Shown here: piece by piece, positions 18,348 through 26,832 of the stretch | Position numbering within the stretch: position 1 is the stretch's first letter | How the letters are laid out: each line of letters starts with the position of its first letter | Assembly: GCA_945946665.1 (NCBI GenBank) | Contig: CAMEWO010000018.1 | Span: forward strand, 1-43,714 | Reading direction: 5' to 3' | Source of the DNA: an uncultured Eubacterium sp. | Lineage (GTDB): Bacteria; Bacillota; Clostridia; Lachnospirales; Lachnospiraceae | Length of the DNA stretch: 43,714 bases | Notes under the pieces: generated by a model | The model's input: only the letters and a program-made list of their open reading frames with translations | Told to the model about the DNA's origin: nothing | The model's database searches: none | Made by a program: the position numbers and the translations under genes

Positions 18348-19669
18348 TCTTTTTCTTTTCTCTCCCTGTTAATAAATCTGATTGATGTACCTCTGAAACC
18401 AAAGGCATCTCTTATCTTATTCTCAATATATCTTGTATAAGAGAAATGTGTAAGCTGCTTGTCATTAACAAACATTACAAAGGTTGGCGGCTTAACAGAA
18501 ACCTGTGTAATATAATATATACGTAGTCTTTTTCCTTTATCGGAAGGTGGCTGCTGCATGGCAACTGCTTCTGAAAGAATCTCATTAAGAACTCCTGTTG
18601 GAACTCTCAAGTTCTGGCTTTCAATAATCTGGTCAACCAGTTCATAAATCTTACCAATTCGCTGCCCTGTTTCTGCAGAAATAAATATAATTTCAGCATA
18701 AGACATAAATGAAAGGGTATCTTTGATTTTATCAGTGAATTCTTTTACAGTTTTGTCATTCTTTTCGATAGCATCCCATTTATTAACGGCAATAATAATA
18801 CCTTTACCACGCTCATGGGCAATTCCTGCTATCTTGGCATCCTGCTCAGTAATTCCTTCAGTAGCATCAATAACAACTATAACTATATCAGCTCTCTCCA
18901 CCGCAGAAACAGTTCTGATTATGCTGTATTTTTCAATTTCTTCCTTAATTTTGTTTTTACGTCTTAAACCAGCTGTATCAATAAAAACATATTCTTTTCC
19001 ATTATACTTGATTACAGTATCAATGGCATCTCTTGTTGTTCCTGCAATATCAGATACAATAACACGGTTTTTGCCAAGAAGTCTGTTGATAATTGATGAT
19101 TTGCCAACATTAGGCTTTCCAACAATAGCAACCCTTGGTCTGTCATCTTCCTCATCCTTACCTGCATCTTCGGGAAAATGTTTAATTACTTCATCAAGCA
19201 TGTCTCCCAGGCCAAGTTTACCGATAGCTGATATTGGTATAGGTTCACCGATACCGAGATTGTAAAATTCATACACATCAGCCATGTATTTATCCATATC
19301 ATCAACTTTGTTGACAACAAGAACAACTGGTTTGTGGGAACGTCTCAGCATATCAGCTACCTTAGAATCAGAATCTACAAGACCCTGACGTACATCTGTC
19401 AGGAATATAATAACATCAGCTGTATCTATTGCAATCTGGGCCTGCTCTCTCATCTGTGAAAGGATAATATCGTTTGATTCCGGTTCAATACCACCTGTAT
19501 CAATTAATGTAAAAGATCTGTCAAGCCATGAAACATCAGCATATATTCTGTCACGTGTTACACCTGGTGTATCTTTGACAATTGAAATCTGCTGACCTGC
19601 AAGATCATTAAATAATGTGGATTTACCCACATTAGGTCTGCCTACAACAGCAACTATAGGTTTACTCAT
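18344..19669 (-). CDS. der: Ribosome biogenesis GTPase Der (EngA)
   Basis: A 441-residue double GTPase essential for 50S assembly. The first G domain has [29 protein letters not shown] and NKVDD; the second has [31 protein letters not shown] and NKWD. The C-terminal KH-like domain ends with [15 protein letters not shown] chose the ATG at 19667-19669 because GGAGG stands just upstream and it gives the standard [11 protein letters not shown] start; an upstream in-frame ATG would add 12 residues with no family support. First gene of the der-plsY-gpsA-rsmD-coaD operon. Confidence 0.97.
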   Translation of the reverse strand: MSKPIVAVVGRPNVGKSTLFNDLAGQQISIVKDTPGVTRDRIYADVSWLDRSFTLIDTGGIEPESNDIILSQMREQAQIAIDTADVIIFLTDVRQGLVDSDSKVADMLRRSHKPVVLVVNKVDDMDKYMADVYEFYNLGIGEPIPISAIGKLGLGDMLDEVIKHFPEDAGKDEEDDRPRVAIVGKPNVGKSSIINRLLGKNRVIVSDIAGTTRDAIDTVIKYNGKEYVFIDTAGLRRKNKIKEEIEKYSIIRTVSAVERADIVIVVIDATEGITEQDAKIAGIAHERGKGIIIAVNKWDAIEKNDKTVKEFTDKIKDTLSFMSYAEIIFISAETGQRIGKIYELVDQIIESQNLRVPTGVLNEILSEAVAMQQPPSDKGKRLRIYYITQVSVKPPTFVMFVNDKQLTHFSYTRYIENKIRDAFGFRGTSIRFINRERKEKE

Positions 19670-19681
19670 TAATATTCCTCC

Positions 19682-19706
19682 AAAAACTGGCAGTAAAAAT
19701 GCCAAT
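19682..19706 (-). terminator. Short hairpin with U-run in the der leader, possible attenuator
   Basis: On the minus strand the leader folds ATTGGCA against TGCCAGT (seven pairs, one a G-U) around a seven-base loop, followed directly by five T residues and then the der GGAGG site. This resembles a weak intrinsic terminator placed between promoter and gene. Confidence 0.35.
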
Positions 19707-19737
19707 TTATAAAAAATTCACATAAACATACCTAAAT

Positions 19738-19766
19738 ATAATATCAATAAAATTGCATTTTGTAAA
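19738..19766 (-). promoter_or_regulatory. Promoter of the der operon
   Basis: TTTACA (19761-19766) and TATTAT (19738-19743) on the minus strand are 17 bases apart, each one mismatch from consensus. They lie about 70 bases upstream of the der start, and the -35 box overlaps the -35 box of a divergent promoter. Confidence 0.6.
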
Positions 19767-19788
19767 GTTATATGCTATGTTGTACAAT
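19760..19788 (+). promoter_or_regulatory. Promoter of the exported protein gene at 19833
   Basis: TTGTAA (19760-19765) and TACAAT (19783-19788) are 17 bases apart on the plus strand, about 45 bases before the ATG at 19833. The -35 box shares five bases with that of the der promoter on the other strand. Confidence 0.5.
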
Positions 19789-19832
19789 ATTAAGGCAATA
19801 ATAATATATTATAAAACAGAGGATTTAAAATC

Positions 19833-20654
19833 ATGAAAAGAATTAGCGCATCAAAGATATTAATTTTATGTTATACAATTATCACAAGTATAATATTTTT
19901 GTTATATAACACATTTCCTGTGAAAGCTGAAGTTGCACCACTAAATAATGATGACACCTATACTTATAAGATACCTGATTTAGATTTGGCTGTAACAGTA
20001 TCTAATGATCTGGTTGGATTTACCCAGAATACAACATCTAATAACTCATATCTCGAAAAGATTGGAGCAAGTGATGTTGAGCAGGTCAGAGCCCTTCTTA
20101 TGGTTAATAATATTTACCTCGAACTTATTCCGAAAGAAGGAGATATAACATATGAGATTCTTGTAAGTGGAAAGAATGCACCATCGCAGATTTCTAACTT
20201 TAATGAAGTGTCAGATGATGTTCTTAAAGGATATTTTGATGAATATATTGTCAGTGCCAATACGCAGAAAAATGAAGAAACTAACATTAAAGAAACAATT
20301 ACGGACAGTTACATTGAAAAACTTAATGGAACCAATTATTTTGTAACTGAAGTTACATCTGTTTCTGGTAATTTAGTGACGGTTTATCTTAAGAAATACT
20401 ATACAGTGATGCAGGGTAAAGCAGTTACATTTACATTACAGACTAACCAGGAGACTCTTACTCCGGGCATGAGCCAGATTCTGTCTGATATTATAAATAC
20501 AGCAGACTATAAGCCCATAAAGAAGTCAATCTTTGACAATCCGTTTTTGATTGAGATTACAACTTCATTCTTAAGTCTGCTGTTGTTTGCGGGATTTCTT
20601 GCATTAATTCTTTTTATTATAATTAAAGCTAACAAGAGGAAAAAGAAATATTAA
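19833..20654 (+). CDS. Exported, membrane-anchored protein of unknown function
   Basis: I do not recognise this 273-residue protein. It has a signal peptide (residues 1-32, likely cut after VKA), an extracellular part of about 205 residues, one membrane segment near 241-266 and a short Lys/Arg-rich cytoplasmic tail. The outer part is mostly polar with beta-type periodicity (for example SYIEKLNGTNYFVTEVTSVS) and no visible catalytic motif. GAGG precedes the ATG by about ten bases. It has its own promoter and its stop overlaps the convergent alarmone synthetase gene by four bases. One of very few plus-strand genes here. Confidence 0.75.
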   Translation: MKRISASKILILCYTIITSIIFLLYNTFPVKAEVAPLNNDDTYTYKIPDLDLAVTVSNDLVGFTQNTTSNNSYLEKIGASDVEQVRALLMVNNIYLELIPKEGDITYEILVSGKNAPSQISNFNEVSDDVLKGYFDEYIVSANTQKNEETNIKETITDSYIEKLNGTNYFVTEVTSVSGNLVTVYLKKYYTVMQGKAVTFTLQTNQETLTPGMSQILSDIINTADYKPIKKSIFDNPFLIEITTSFLSLLLFAGFLALILFIIIKANKRKKKY

Positions 20655-21349
20655 AGATTTGTCAGATGGACAATATCTTCTCTTAGCTCCTGCATTCTTA
20701 CATCTGTGTTATATATGTTCTCGGCACATTTTGTAAGTTCGCCAACAATTTCAGGCATGTCATTGTTCTCAAACTGCTTATAGTGCATCTGATGTTCAAG
20801 ACTAGCCCAGAAATTCATGGCAATAGTCCTTATCTGTACCTCAACCTTCATATATTCTTTTCCTGTGGAGAGGAATATTGGTATGATAAGGACATAATGC
20901 AGGCTTCTATATCCATTTGGTTTAGGATTCTTAATATAATCCTTGACTTCCAGAACTTCTATGTCATCCTGGGATATAAGCATTTTTGCAACATCATATA
21001 TGTCACTTATAAAAGGACATACTACCCTGATTCCAGCAACATCATTAAGATTGTCAGCTATTGACTGCAGAGTAAGTGGTTTGCCACGCTTTGCAAGTTT
21101 CTGATATATGCTTGTAGGACTTTTTATTCTGGATTTAATACTTTCGATCGGGTTTCGCTGTCGTCTTGTTTTAAACTCATCATTTAATACTTCAAGTTTA
21201 GTCTGAACTTCACGGATTGCACTACGGTACATCATCATCAGTTCTGAAAAGTTAGTACTCTCTTCAGCTTTCTTGGTAAAAAGCTCTTCATCTATAAGTT
21301 TAGAATCAGGTAATTCACTGCCGCTTGTTATCAGATCAAAATCGTTCAT
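20651..21349 (-). CDS. Small alarmone synthetase ((p)ppGpp synthetase), second copy
   Basis: A 232-residue RelQ/RelP-like synthetase. Motifs: SRIKSPTSIYQKLAKRG (73-89), NDVAGIRVVCPFISDIY with D103, KDYIKNPKPNGYRSLHYVL and EVQIRTIAMNFWASLEHQMH with E170. Residues 1-35 form an extra acidic N-terminus. It differs widely from the copy at 13119-13922 outside the motifs, so the two are old paralogs and not a recent duplication. GGAGT precedes the ATG. It follows pgeF by three bases and ends against the convergent exported-protein gene, so it closes the large minus-strand block. Confidence 0.9.
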   Translation of the reverse strand: MNDFDLITSGSELPDSKLIDEELFTKKAEESTNFSELMMMYRSAIREVQTKLEVLNDEFKTRRQRNPIESIKSRIKSPTSIYQKLAKRGKPLTLQSIADNLNDVAGIRVVCPFISDIYDVAKMLISQDDIEVLEVKDYIKNPKPNGYRSLHYVLIIPIFLSTGKEYMKVEVQIRTIAMNFWASLEHQMHYKQFENNDMPEIVGELTKCAENIYNTDVRMQELREDIVHLTNL

Positions 21350-21352
21350 TAG

Positions 21353-22270
21353 TTAAACTCCTTTTAAGTAGATAAAATTACACATCAATCCCCGTTTTCC
21401 CTCCGATGCCCTGTGTGAAAATAAGAGCTTTGGATTACAGCAGGTGCATATATCTGCGGTAAAAATATTACTGTCAGCTAATCCGGCATTTATCAGGTTA
21501 ATCCTGTTTGCCATAAGAAGATTAAGCTGGAATTTACCCTCTGTCCTTCCATTTTGCAAAATAAGAGCCATTTCATCATTGGAGTAAACACCAGCAAACT
21601 CCCCGGCTACATCACTGCTTACTTCATAACAGTCCGGGCATATTCCAGGACCTATAAAACCATATAAGTCACTGGCGTGACATCCGTAATTCTTCTTCAT
21701 TATGTCTACAGCATTTCGTGCAATATTTCCTACCGTACCTCTCCAGCCAGAATGTAAAGAAGCAATTACTCTATTCACAGGATCAGCTATTATTACTGGA
21801 ATACAGTCTGCAAAGGAAGTAACAAGACATATTTCTGGAAGATTTGTAATCAGTCCATCAATATTATCAAAGTTTCTGTCCCTGACTATTCCCATCCCCT
21901 TATGGGAGTTGTCAATCTGTAAAATTTTGGTTGTATGTGTCTGTTTAGAATATACCATATTATCCACTGGAATGCCTATAGTATCCGATATGATTTTAAA
22001 GTTATTTAATACTTTTTCTTTTGAATCAAGAAGATTAAATGATAAATTCATAGATTCATATATTCCACTGCTCACTCCTCCAATTCTGGTTGAAAAACCC
22101 TGGTAAAGCCATGGAAAGTCTTTCAACTTACGAAAATGCAGCATAGGAACACCATTATGGTTTTCCAATGAAAGAGTATTGGATAAATTAGGATTATTGC
22201 AGGGAATATTGTATTCTATTCTTTTTAATCCGCTTAGAGCCTGGTTATAATCTTTATAGCAATGTATCAT
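21353..22270 (-). CDS. pgeF: PgeF/YfiH/YlmD family multicopper-oxidase-like protein
   Basis: A 305-residue member of the YfiH/YlmD family. E. coli PgeF removes wrongly incorporated Ser from muropeptides; other members have been reported as laccases or purine nucleoside-acting enzymes. The metal-site segments are YSKQTHTTKIL (H112), TSFADCIPVIIADP (C156) and SLHSGWRGTVGNIA (H173), with the later GFIGPGICPDCYEV. Residues 1-50 form an N-terminal extension before FPWLYQGFSTRIGGVS. The AAAGGA site is about 13 bases from the ATG, so the start is less certain than the rest. Confidence 0.88.
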   Translation of the reverse strand: MIHCYKDYNQALSGLKRIEYNIPCNNPNLSNTLSLENHNGVPMLHFRKLKDFPWLYQGFSTRIGGVSSGIYESMNLSFNLLDSKEKVLNNFKIISDTIGIPVDNMVYSKQTHTTKILQIDNSHKGMGIVRDRNFDNIDGLITNLPEICLVTSFADCIPVIIADPVNRVIASLHSGWRGTVGNIARNAVDIMKKNYGCHASDLYGFIGPGICPDCYEVSSDVAGEFAGVYSNDEMALILQNGRTEGKFQLNLLMANRINLINAGLADSNIFTADICTCCNPKLLFSHRASEGKRGLMCNFIYLKGV

Positions 22271-22299
22271 GATGAATTTAATATCCTTTTATTTAATAG

Positions 22300-22641
22300 T
22301 TAAAATGCATTCTTAATGTAGGTTATTGTGTCATTATCAATGCCACATACGTCAAACCTGCATTTTGTACTGGATGGCAGTTTGCTGGATACAATAAACC
22401 ACTCTGCCACTTTCCTGATTGTCTGCTGTTTTCTTGAATTAACTGCTTCGTAAGAATAGCCATATCTTCTAGAACTTCTGTACTTAACTTCTATAAATAC
22501 ATATGTGTCATTATCTAAGCCGATAATGTCTATCTCTCCTGTTCTGCAACGGTAATTTTTGTACAGAACAGTAATACCTATTGTTTCAAGATATTCAACT
22601 GTTTTCTGTTCCCATTGTGAGCCTACTTCTCTTTTATTCAA
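22300..22641 (-). CDS. YraN (UPF0102) family nuclease-fold protein
   Basis: A 113-residue protein of the YraN family, which has a restriction-endonuclease-like fold. Visible motifs are GSQWEQKTVEYLETIGITVL, YRCRTGEIDIIGLDNDTYVFIEVK (GEIDII and FIEVK carry the putative D, E and K) and RKQQTIRKVAEWFI. Cellular role is not established. The start codon is TTG with GGAGA six bases upstream. It lies between ylqH and pgeF; its place near rnhB is common in bacteria. Confidence 0.9.
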   Translation of the reverse strand: MNKREVGSQWEQKTVEYLETIGITVLYKNYRCRTGEIDIIGLDNDTYVFIEVKYRSSRRYGYSYEAVNSRKQQTIRKVAEWFIVSSKLPSSTKCRFDVCGIDNDTITYIKNAF

Positions 22642-22691
22642 TGTATCTCCTTTTCTAAAAGAATAATAATTAACTTATAAAAAATATGAAC

Positions 22692-23003
22692 TCAATGTTT
22701 AACTTTGCCTCTGATACGGTCACACTCATCTACAAATACAAGAATCTCTGCTACAACACCATACAATTCAGGAGGAATCATATCTCCAATCTCTAATTTT
22801 GATAATGTGTTGGCAAGTTTACTGTCCTGATACACAGGCACGTCTGCTTCCTTAGCTTTATCAATGATTCTTTCTGCCAGGGCACCTTTACCTGATGCAA
22901 TAATTTTTGGCGCTTCCTCTCCAGGTGTATATTCAAGGGCAACAGATATTTTGGGCTTGTGTTCATTGTTGGCTTTATCTTTTTCGTTGGAGTACTCTGC
23001 CAT
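22692..23003 (-). CDS. FlhB C-terminal-like protein (YlqH family)
   Basis: A 103-residue protein resembling the cytoplasmic tail of the type III export switch protein FlhB/EscU, without the membrane part. Segments: SVALEYTPGEEAPKIIASGK, ALAERIIDKAKEADVPVYQD, LANTLSKLEIGDMIPPELYG and VAEILVFVDE. The NPTH self-cleavage motif of FlhB, which precedes this region, is absent. In Bacillus the matching ylqH lies in the same place after ylqG; function is unknown. GGGGAGG just before the ATG at 23001-23003 decides the start. It follows the FliK-like gene with 14 bases between stop and start. Confidence 0.88.
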   Translation of the reverse strand: MAEYSNEKDKANNEHKPKISVALEYTPGEEAPKIIASGKGALAERIIDKAKEADVPVYQDSKLANTLSKLEIGDMIPPELYGVVAEILVFVDECDRIRGKVKH

Positions 23004-23017
23004 TAATATACCTCCCC

Positions 23018-24610
23018 TCATGCCTTAACATCTAAAATGTAGGAAGATGTTGAATTCTTATGTATATCCTTCTCTATAAAATCATTAACAAAGTTGAACT
23101 TATTATCATTAGTGCTTAATGTCATTTCAAATTTGGTGCTATAACCAAGCTTTTCCAGCCTTGCATTAAGTTTGTCAATATTTGAATATACAAAGTCTAA
23201 CAGTTCTTCTGTTTCAAGACAAAAGTTTGTGTTAACATTTTTCCCCTGTAGTCTTACGTATACATCAATTGGGCCAAGATTGTCCATATCAAGGTGCAGT
23301 AGTGCACTAACGTTATCAGACTGTACTGACATGGCTTTTTTATTTGTAAATACGTATAGTTCGCCATTACCATTACTCTCTTTAAATCGTACAGGCATCT
23401 GAAAATAAGTCATATTCTTGTTAAGATCATTCATAAAATCAATGTTGGATTTAACCTGGTTCAGGTTTTTGTTAATGGATGACAGTGCATCATTAGAAAG
23501 GTCATTATCTTTATTGTCAAGGATATGCTTGATTCTCTTGTAGTAATTCTTAATGCCATTTTCTTTTGCAACATTTTCTGGAGTAATCCGCATGGTTTCA
23601 TTGATAATCTGTTCCATCATCTTTTGGACAGGAATATCCTTAAAAGATAAATTAGAAGAAACATCATTTTTTAATATGTTGGTTAATCCGTTAAATATAT
23701 CCTTTACTGTGGCAGTATTATTATTTATTTTGTCTGTTAATTCATGAATATCAACAGATGGATTTTCTTTGACAAATTCTGATAAAATGTCTTTAATTTG
23801 ACTAATTTCAGTTTCACTAAATATCTCACTGAAACCAGCACTTTGAATTAATTCATTATCACCTATACCATTGTTATTGTACAGACTATTAACAAAGCTG
23901 TTTATTTCAGATAAAATATTCAGGCTGTCAGTGTTATGAATTGATGATGGATTTTCTAAAATTCCGTTGATAATATCAGAAAGCTGCGTACTAACAAGAG
24001 AAAGTTTACCAGCAATAGTATTCTCATAATTCCTATATGCTTCAAACTGCATGATATTGTCTTCTGTAACAGGAATATCAAGTCTTATAAGGTTTGCAAT
24101 TGTATTTAGGCTTGTTTCAGGATAATTCAGAGAATATTTTACCATATTTCCAATGGTTTTTGCATCAACAGGCATATTCATCCTGAGAAGATTTGATACA
24201 ATATTAACATTCTCTTCGGAAGGAAAAAGACCGGCAGCGTCAAGTGCTTTATTTATTAGAAAAGACTCCTGTCCAGCAGATTCAAGAGGCTTTATACTTA
24301 TACTGGATGATGTATTCTCCTCAACAAGAAATGTCATATTCTGTCCTGTAGTCAGTTCTGTGTTTTCACTTATTCTGGCATTGATTTTTGAGCCGTCATT
24401 GAGCATTATTGAAGCTTGTTCACCATTTATTCCTATAATTTTTCCGGAAAATGTCTGGCCTGCAAGCATGTTTTTAAGCAAAGAAAGACCACTATTATCA
24501 GATGATACATTCTTATCACCTGATATCAGTTTATTTATGTTCTCAATTTCAGAAGAATTTACCTGATTTTGATTTATCTGGTTTAACAATGAGGATAAAT
24601 TAATTGCCAA
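23018..24610 (-). CDS. FliK-like (hook-length control domain) protein, YlqG family
   Basis: A 530-residue, Asn/Ser/Ile-rich soluble protein. Residues about 50-105 contain a small beta domain (FSGKIIGINGEQASIMLNDG). The long middle is helical and low in complexity. The C-terminal 130 residues resemble the Flg_hook domain of FliK: LLHLDMDNLGPIDVYVRLQG followed by ETEELLDFVYSNIDKLNARL. FliK measures hook length and contacts the FlhB tail; here a FlhB-tail-like gene follows directly, with no other flagellar genes near. The start is TTG, with GGAGG about nine bases upstream. In Bacillus the corresponding ylqG sits in the same order after rnhB. Function unknown. Confidence 0.82.
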   Translation of the reverse strand: MAINLSSLLNQINQNQVNSSEIENINKLISGDKNVSSDNSGLSLLKNMLAGQTFSGKIIGINGEQASIMLNDGSKINARISENTELTTGQNMTFLVEENTSSSISIKPLESAGQESFLINKALDAAGLFPSEENVNIVSNLLRMNMPVDAKTIGNMVKYSLNYPETSLNTIANLIRLDIPVTEDNIMQFEAYRNYENTIAGKLSLVSTQLSDIINGILENPSSIHNTDSLNILSEINSFVNSLYNNNGIGDNELIQSAGFSEIFSETEISQIKDILSEFVKENPSVDIHELTDKINNNTATVKDIFNGLTNILKNDVSSNLSFKDIPVQKMMEQIINETMRITPENVAKENGIKNYYKRIKHILDNKDNDLSNDALSSINKNLNQVKSNIDFMNDLNKNMTYFQMPVRFKESNGNGELYVFTNKKAMSVQSDNVSALLHLDMDNLGPIDVYVRLQGKNVNTNFCLETEELLDFVYSNIDKLNARLEKLGYSTKFEMTLSTNDNKFNFVNDFIEKDIHKNSTSSYILDVKA

Positions 24611-24645
24611 ATTATGTGTCCTCCATTTCAGGTGGAAAGTTTATA

Positions 24646-25302
24646 TTATATAAGATTCTTTATAAATGTCTTCCTGTGCAGAGGGGAAGGACCAATTTCC
24701 TTCAATGCATTAATATGAGCTTTTGTACCATATCCTTTATTGCTTTTGAAGTCATATTCAGGATAAATATTGTGGTACTCATCCATCATTCTGTCTCTTG
24801 TAACTTTTGCAACAATACTTGCACAGGCAATAGAAAGACTTTTAGCATCTCCTTTTATTATTGGAACCTGTTTAATGTCGACTTCTGGTATGGTAACAGC
24901 ATCATTTAATAATATATCGGGTTTAACACTAAGATTATTAATAGCCTGACGCATAGCCATATATGTGGCCTGAAGAATGTTTATCTTGTCAATAATATCC
25001 TGATTTACAATACCGATACCATATGATATGGCCTCATCTATTATTATATCATATAATTCTTCTCTTTTTTTTGCGCTTAATTTCTTTGAATCATTAACAT
25101 ATAGAATTCTGGCATCTTTAGGCAGAATAACTGCACATGCAACAACAGGACCTGCTAATGGTCCTCTTCCTACTTCATCAATTCCACATATATAATCATA
25201 CTGGGTATATTCTTTTTCATATAAACACATTTCTTCAATGCGCTGTTTTTCTTTATTAAGTTTTTCAATCTTTTTAAGCATTGCTTCTTCTTTTTTAGTC
25301 AT
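24646..25302 (-). CDS. rnhB: Ribonuclease HII
   Basis: A 218-residue RNase HII, which nicks RNA of RNA-DNA hybrids and removes misincorporated ribonucleotides. Active-site residues are D42 and E43 in YICGIDEVGRGPLAGPVV, D134 in DILLNDAV and the Asp in ASIVAKVTRDRMMDEY. The late GYGTKAHINALKEIGPSPLH is also typical. The N-terminal 30 residues are a charged helical extension. The ribosome binding site is weak. It follows rbgA by six bases, as in Bacillus (ylqF-rnhB). Confidence 0.97.
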   Translation of the reverse strand: MTKKEEAMLKKIEKLNKEKQRIEEMCLYEKEYTQYDYICGIDEVGRGPLAGPVVACAVILPKDARILYVNDSKKLSAKKREELYDIIIDEAISYGIGIVNQDIIDKINILQATYMAMRQAINNLSVKPDILLNDAVTIPEVDIKQVPIIKGDAKSLSIACASIVAKVTRDRMMDEYHNIYPEYDFKSNKGYGTKAHINALKEIGPSPLHRKTFIKNLI

Positions 25303-25308
25303 AATTTT

Positions 25309-26148
25309 TTAGGGCATTTCCAGTGTAATTCTGCCCATCCTTCCACTTCTGAAATCATCTGTAATTATACCTGAAAGCTTTTCATAATCAATTAAGGCAT
25401 TTTTCTTAAGACATCCTCTTTTGGCACCGATTTCATCCATAATCTGTATGATTTCCTGGTTTTCGTTAATTTCATAACGTGTCTGAATGGCACCAGGATA
25501 TTTGTCTTTAATATATTTTAATATTTCAAATGCAAGGTCTTCTATATTGAGAATCTGGTCATTCATGGAGCCAATCATGGCAAGTCGAAGCCCTACAGCC
25601 TTATCATCAAATTTAGGCCAGAGAATTCCTGGTGTATCTAAGAGTTCAAGATTCTTATTAATGTGTATCCACTGTTTTCCTTTAGTAACACCTGGCTTAT
25701 TCCCCGTTTTTGTGCAGGCTTTTCCTGCAAATGCATTGATAAATGTTGATTTGCCCACATTCGGAATACCGACTATCATAGCGCGTACAGGTCTGTTTAA
25801 TATACCTTTCGCTTTATTTCGTTCGATTTTTTCTTTACATGCATCATTGATAAGCTGCGGAACCTGTTTGACTCCTAATCCGTTTTTAGCATTAATCTTA
25901 AGACAATAAAAGCCTTTATTTTTATAATAATCAATCCATTGCTGATTGCATGCTTCATCTGCAAGATCAGATTTATTGAGAAGAATAATTCTTGATTTAT
26001 TCTTTGCAAGTGTATCTATATCAGGATTTCTGCTGCTGTATGGAATTCTAGCATCTATTATCTCAATTATAAGGTCGATAAGTTTAATATTATCTTCCAT
26101 CATTCTTCTGGCTTTTGTCATATGACCGGGATACCATTGATAATCCAT
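25309..26148 (-). CDS. rbgA: Ribosome biogenesis GTPase RbgA (YlqF)
   Basis: A 279-residue circularly permuted GTPase that acts late in 50S assembly. It opens MDYQWYPGHMTKARRMM; the G motifs come in permuted order, with NKSDLAD (G4) before GIPNVGKSTFINAF (G1) and LLDTPGILWP (G3). The C-terminal ANTAR-like RNA-binding part follows. GGAG lies six bases before the ATG at 26146-26148, which I prefer over one four codons upstream that overlaps that site. Located between lepB and rnhB. Confidence 0.96.
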   Translation of the reverse strand: MDYQWYPGHMTKARRMMEDNIKLIDLIIEIIDARIPYSSRNPDIDTLAKNKSRIILLNKSDLADEACNQQWIDYYKNKGFYCLKINAKNGLGVKQVPQLINDACKEKIERNKAKGILNRPVRAMIVGIPNVGKSTFINAFAGKACTKTGNKPGVTKGKQWIHINKNLELLDTPGILWPKFDDKAVGLRLAMIGSMNDQILNIEDLAFEILKYIKDKYPGAIQTRYEINENQEIIQIMDEIGAKRGCLKKNALIDYEKLSGIITDDFRSGRMGRITLEMP

Positions 26149-26192
26149 ATTGTTCTCCATTCTGACAATTAATTTGTTATTATATAAATCTA

Positions 26193-26753
26193 TTATTTAA
26201 CTCTGCCAAATCTGTTAAATGGGGATGTTATCAGCCATGGAGCTCCCACGATATTTTCACTTTTTATTATTCCGATATTGGCAAAACGGCTGTCTTCACT
26301 GTTATTTCGGTTGTCACCTAAACAGAAGTATTCTCCCTTGTTTAGATATAGTTCATTCTTGGCAAGACCTGCTGTAAGAATATTATCTGTAAATACATCA
26401 TCTTCCAGCTGTTTATCATTAATGTAGACTTTTCCATCTTTGATTAATACTTTATCCCCAGGAACACCTATTACTCTTTTAATGTATATCTTATCAAATC
26501 CTGAATCAGATGTTTTAAATGCTATAACATCATATCTTTTTGGATTTGAATATGCATATGCGAATTTGTTAATCAGGACAGTGTCATTGTTACAAAGCAC
26601 AGGCTGCATGGAGTTACCACTAATATTAGTTCTGTAGCATGTAAAAAGAATAATCACATAGGCTGCAACAATTATTATGGCAATGTCTGCAACAATCTTT
26701 AATGTATTTAATAATCTTGTGTTTTCCTGATATCTTTTTAAAAAATTTGACAT
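26193..26753 (-). CDS. lepB: Signal peptidase I
   Basis: A 186-residue type I signal peptidase that cleaves signal peptides at the outer face of the membrane. One membrane segment (about residues 17-40) is followed by the catalytic Ser48 in SGNSMQPVL and the Lys92 general base in YIKRVIGVPGDKV, with the later GDNRNNSEDSR box. GAGG stands five bases before the ATG at 26751-26753; an upstream in-frame ATG would run through a terminator hairpin and is not credible. It lies in the SRP and ribosome-biogenesis block, so secretion targeting and processing genes are close. Confidence 0.95.
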   Translation of the reverse strand: MSNFLKRYQENTRLLNTLKIVADIAIIIVAAYVIILFTCYRTNISGNSMQPVLCNNDTVLINKFAYAYSNPKRYDVIAFKTSDSGFDKIYIKRVIGVPGDKVLIKDGKVYINDKQLEDDVFTDNILTAGLAKNELYLNKGEYFCLGDNRNNSEDSRFANIGIIKSENIVGAPWLITSPFNRFGRVK

Positions 26754-26773
26754 AACTGCCTCACCGTATATTA

Positions 26774-26813
26774 ATATAAAAAGAGCACTGAAAAGCCAGG
26801 CTCTCCAATGCTC
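26774..26813 (-). terminator. Intrinsic terminator after rplS
   Basis: On the minus strand GAGCATTG pairs with CAGTGCTC (eight pairs, one G-U; 26806-26813 with 26783-26790), followed by TTTTTATATT. It lies 20 bases after the rplS stop and just before the lepB ribosome binding site. Because lepB follows so closely, it may be partly read through. Confidence 0.7.
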
Positions 26814-26832
26814 CAATCTTAAGACACAAAAA

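Noticed and set aside
18723-19265. 180-codon open frame opposite der
   Set aside because: Lies wholly inside der, low-complexity composition typical of antisense frames.
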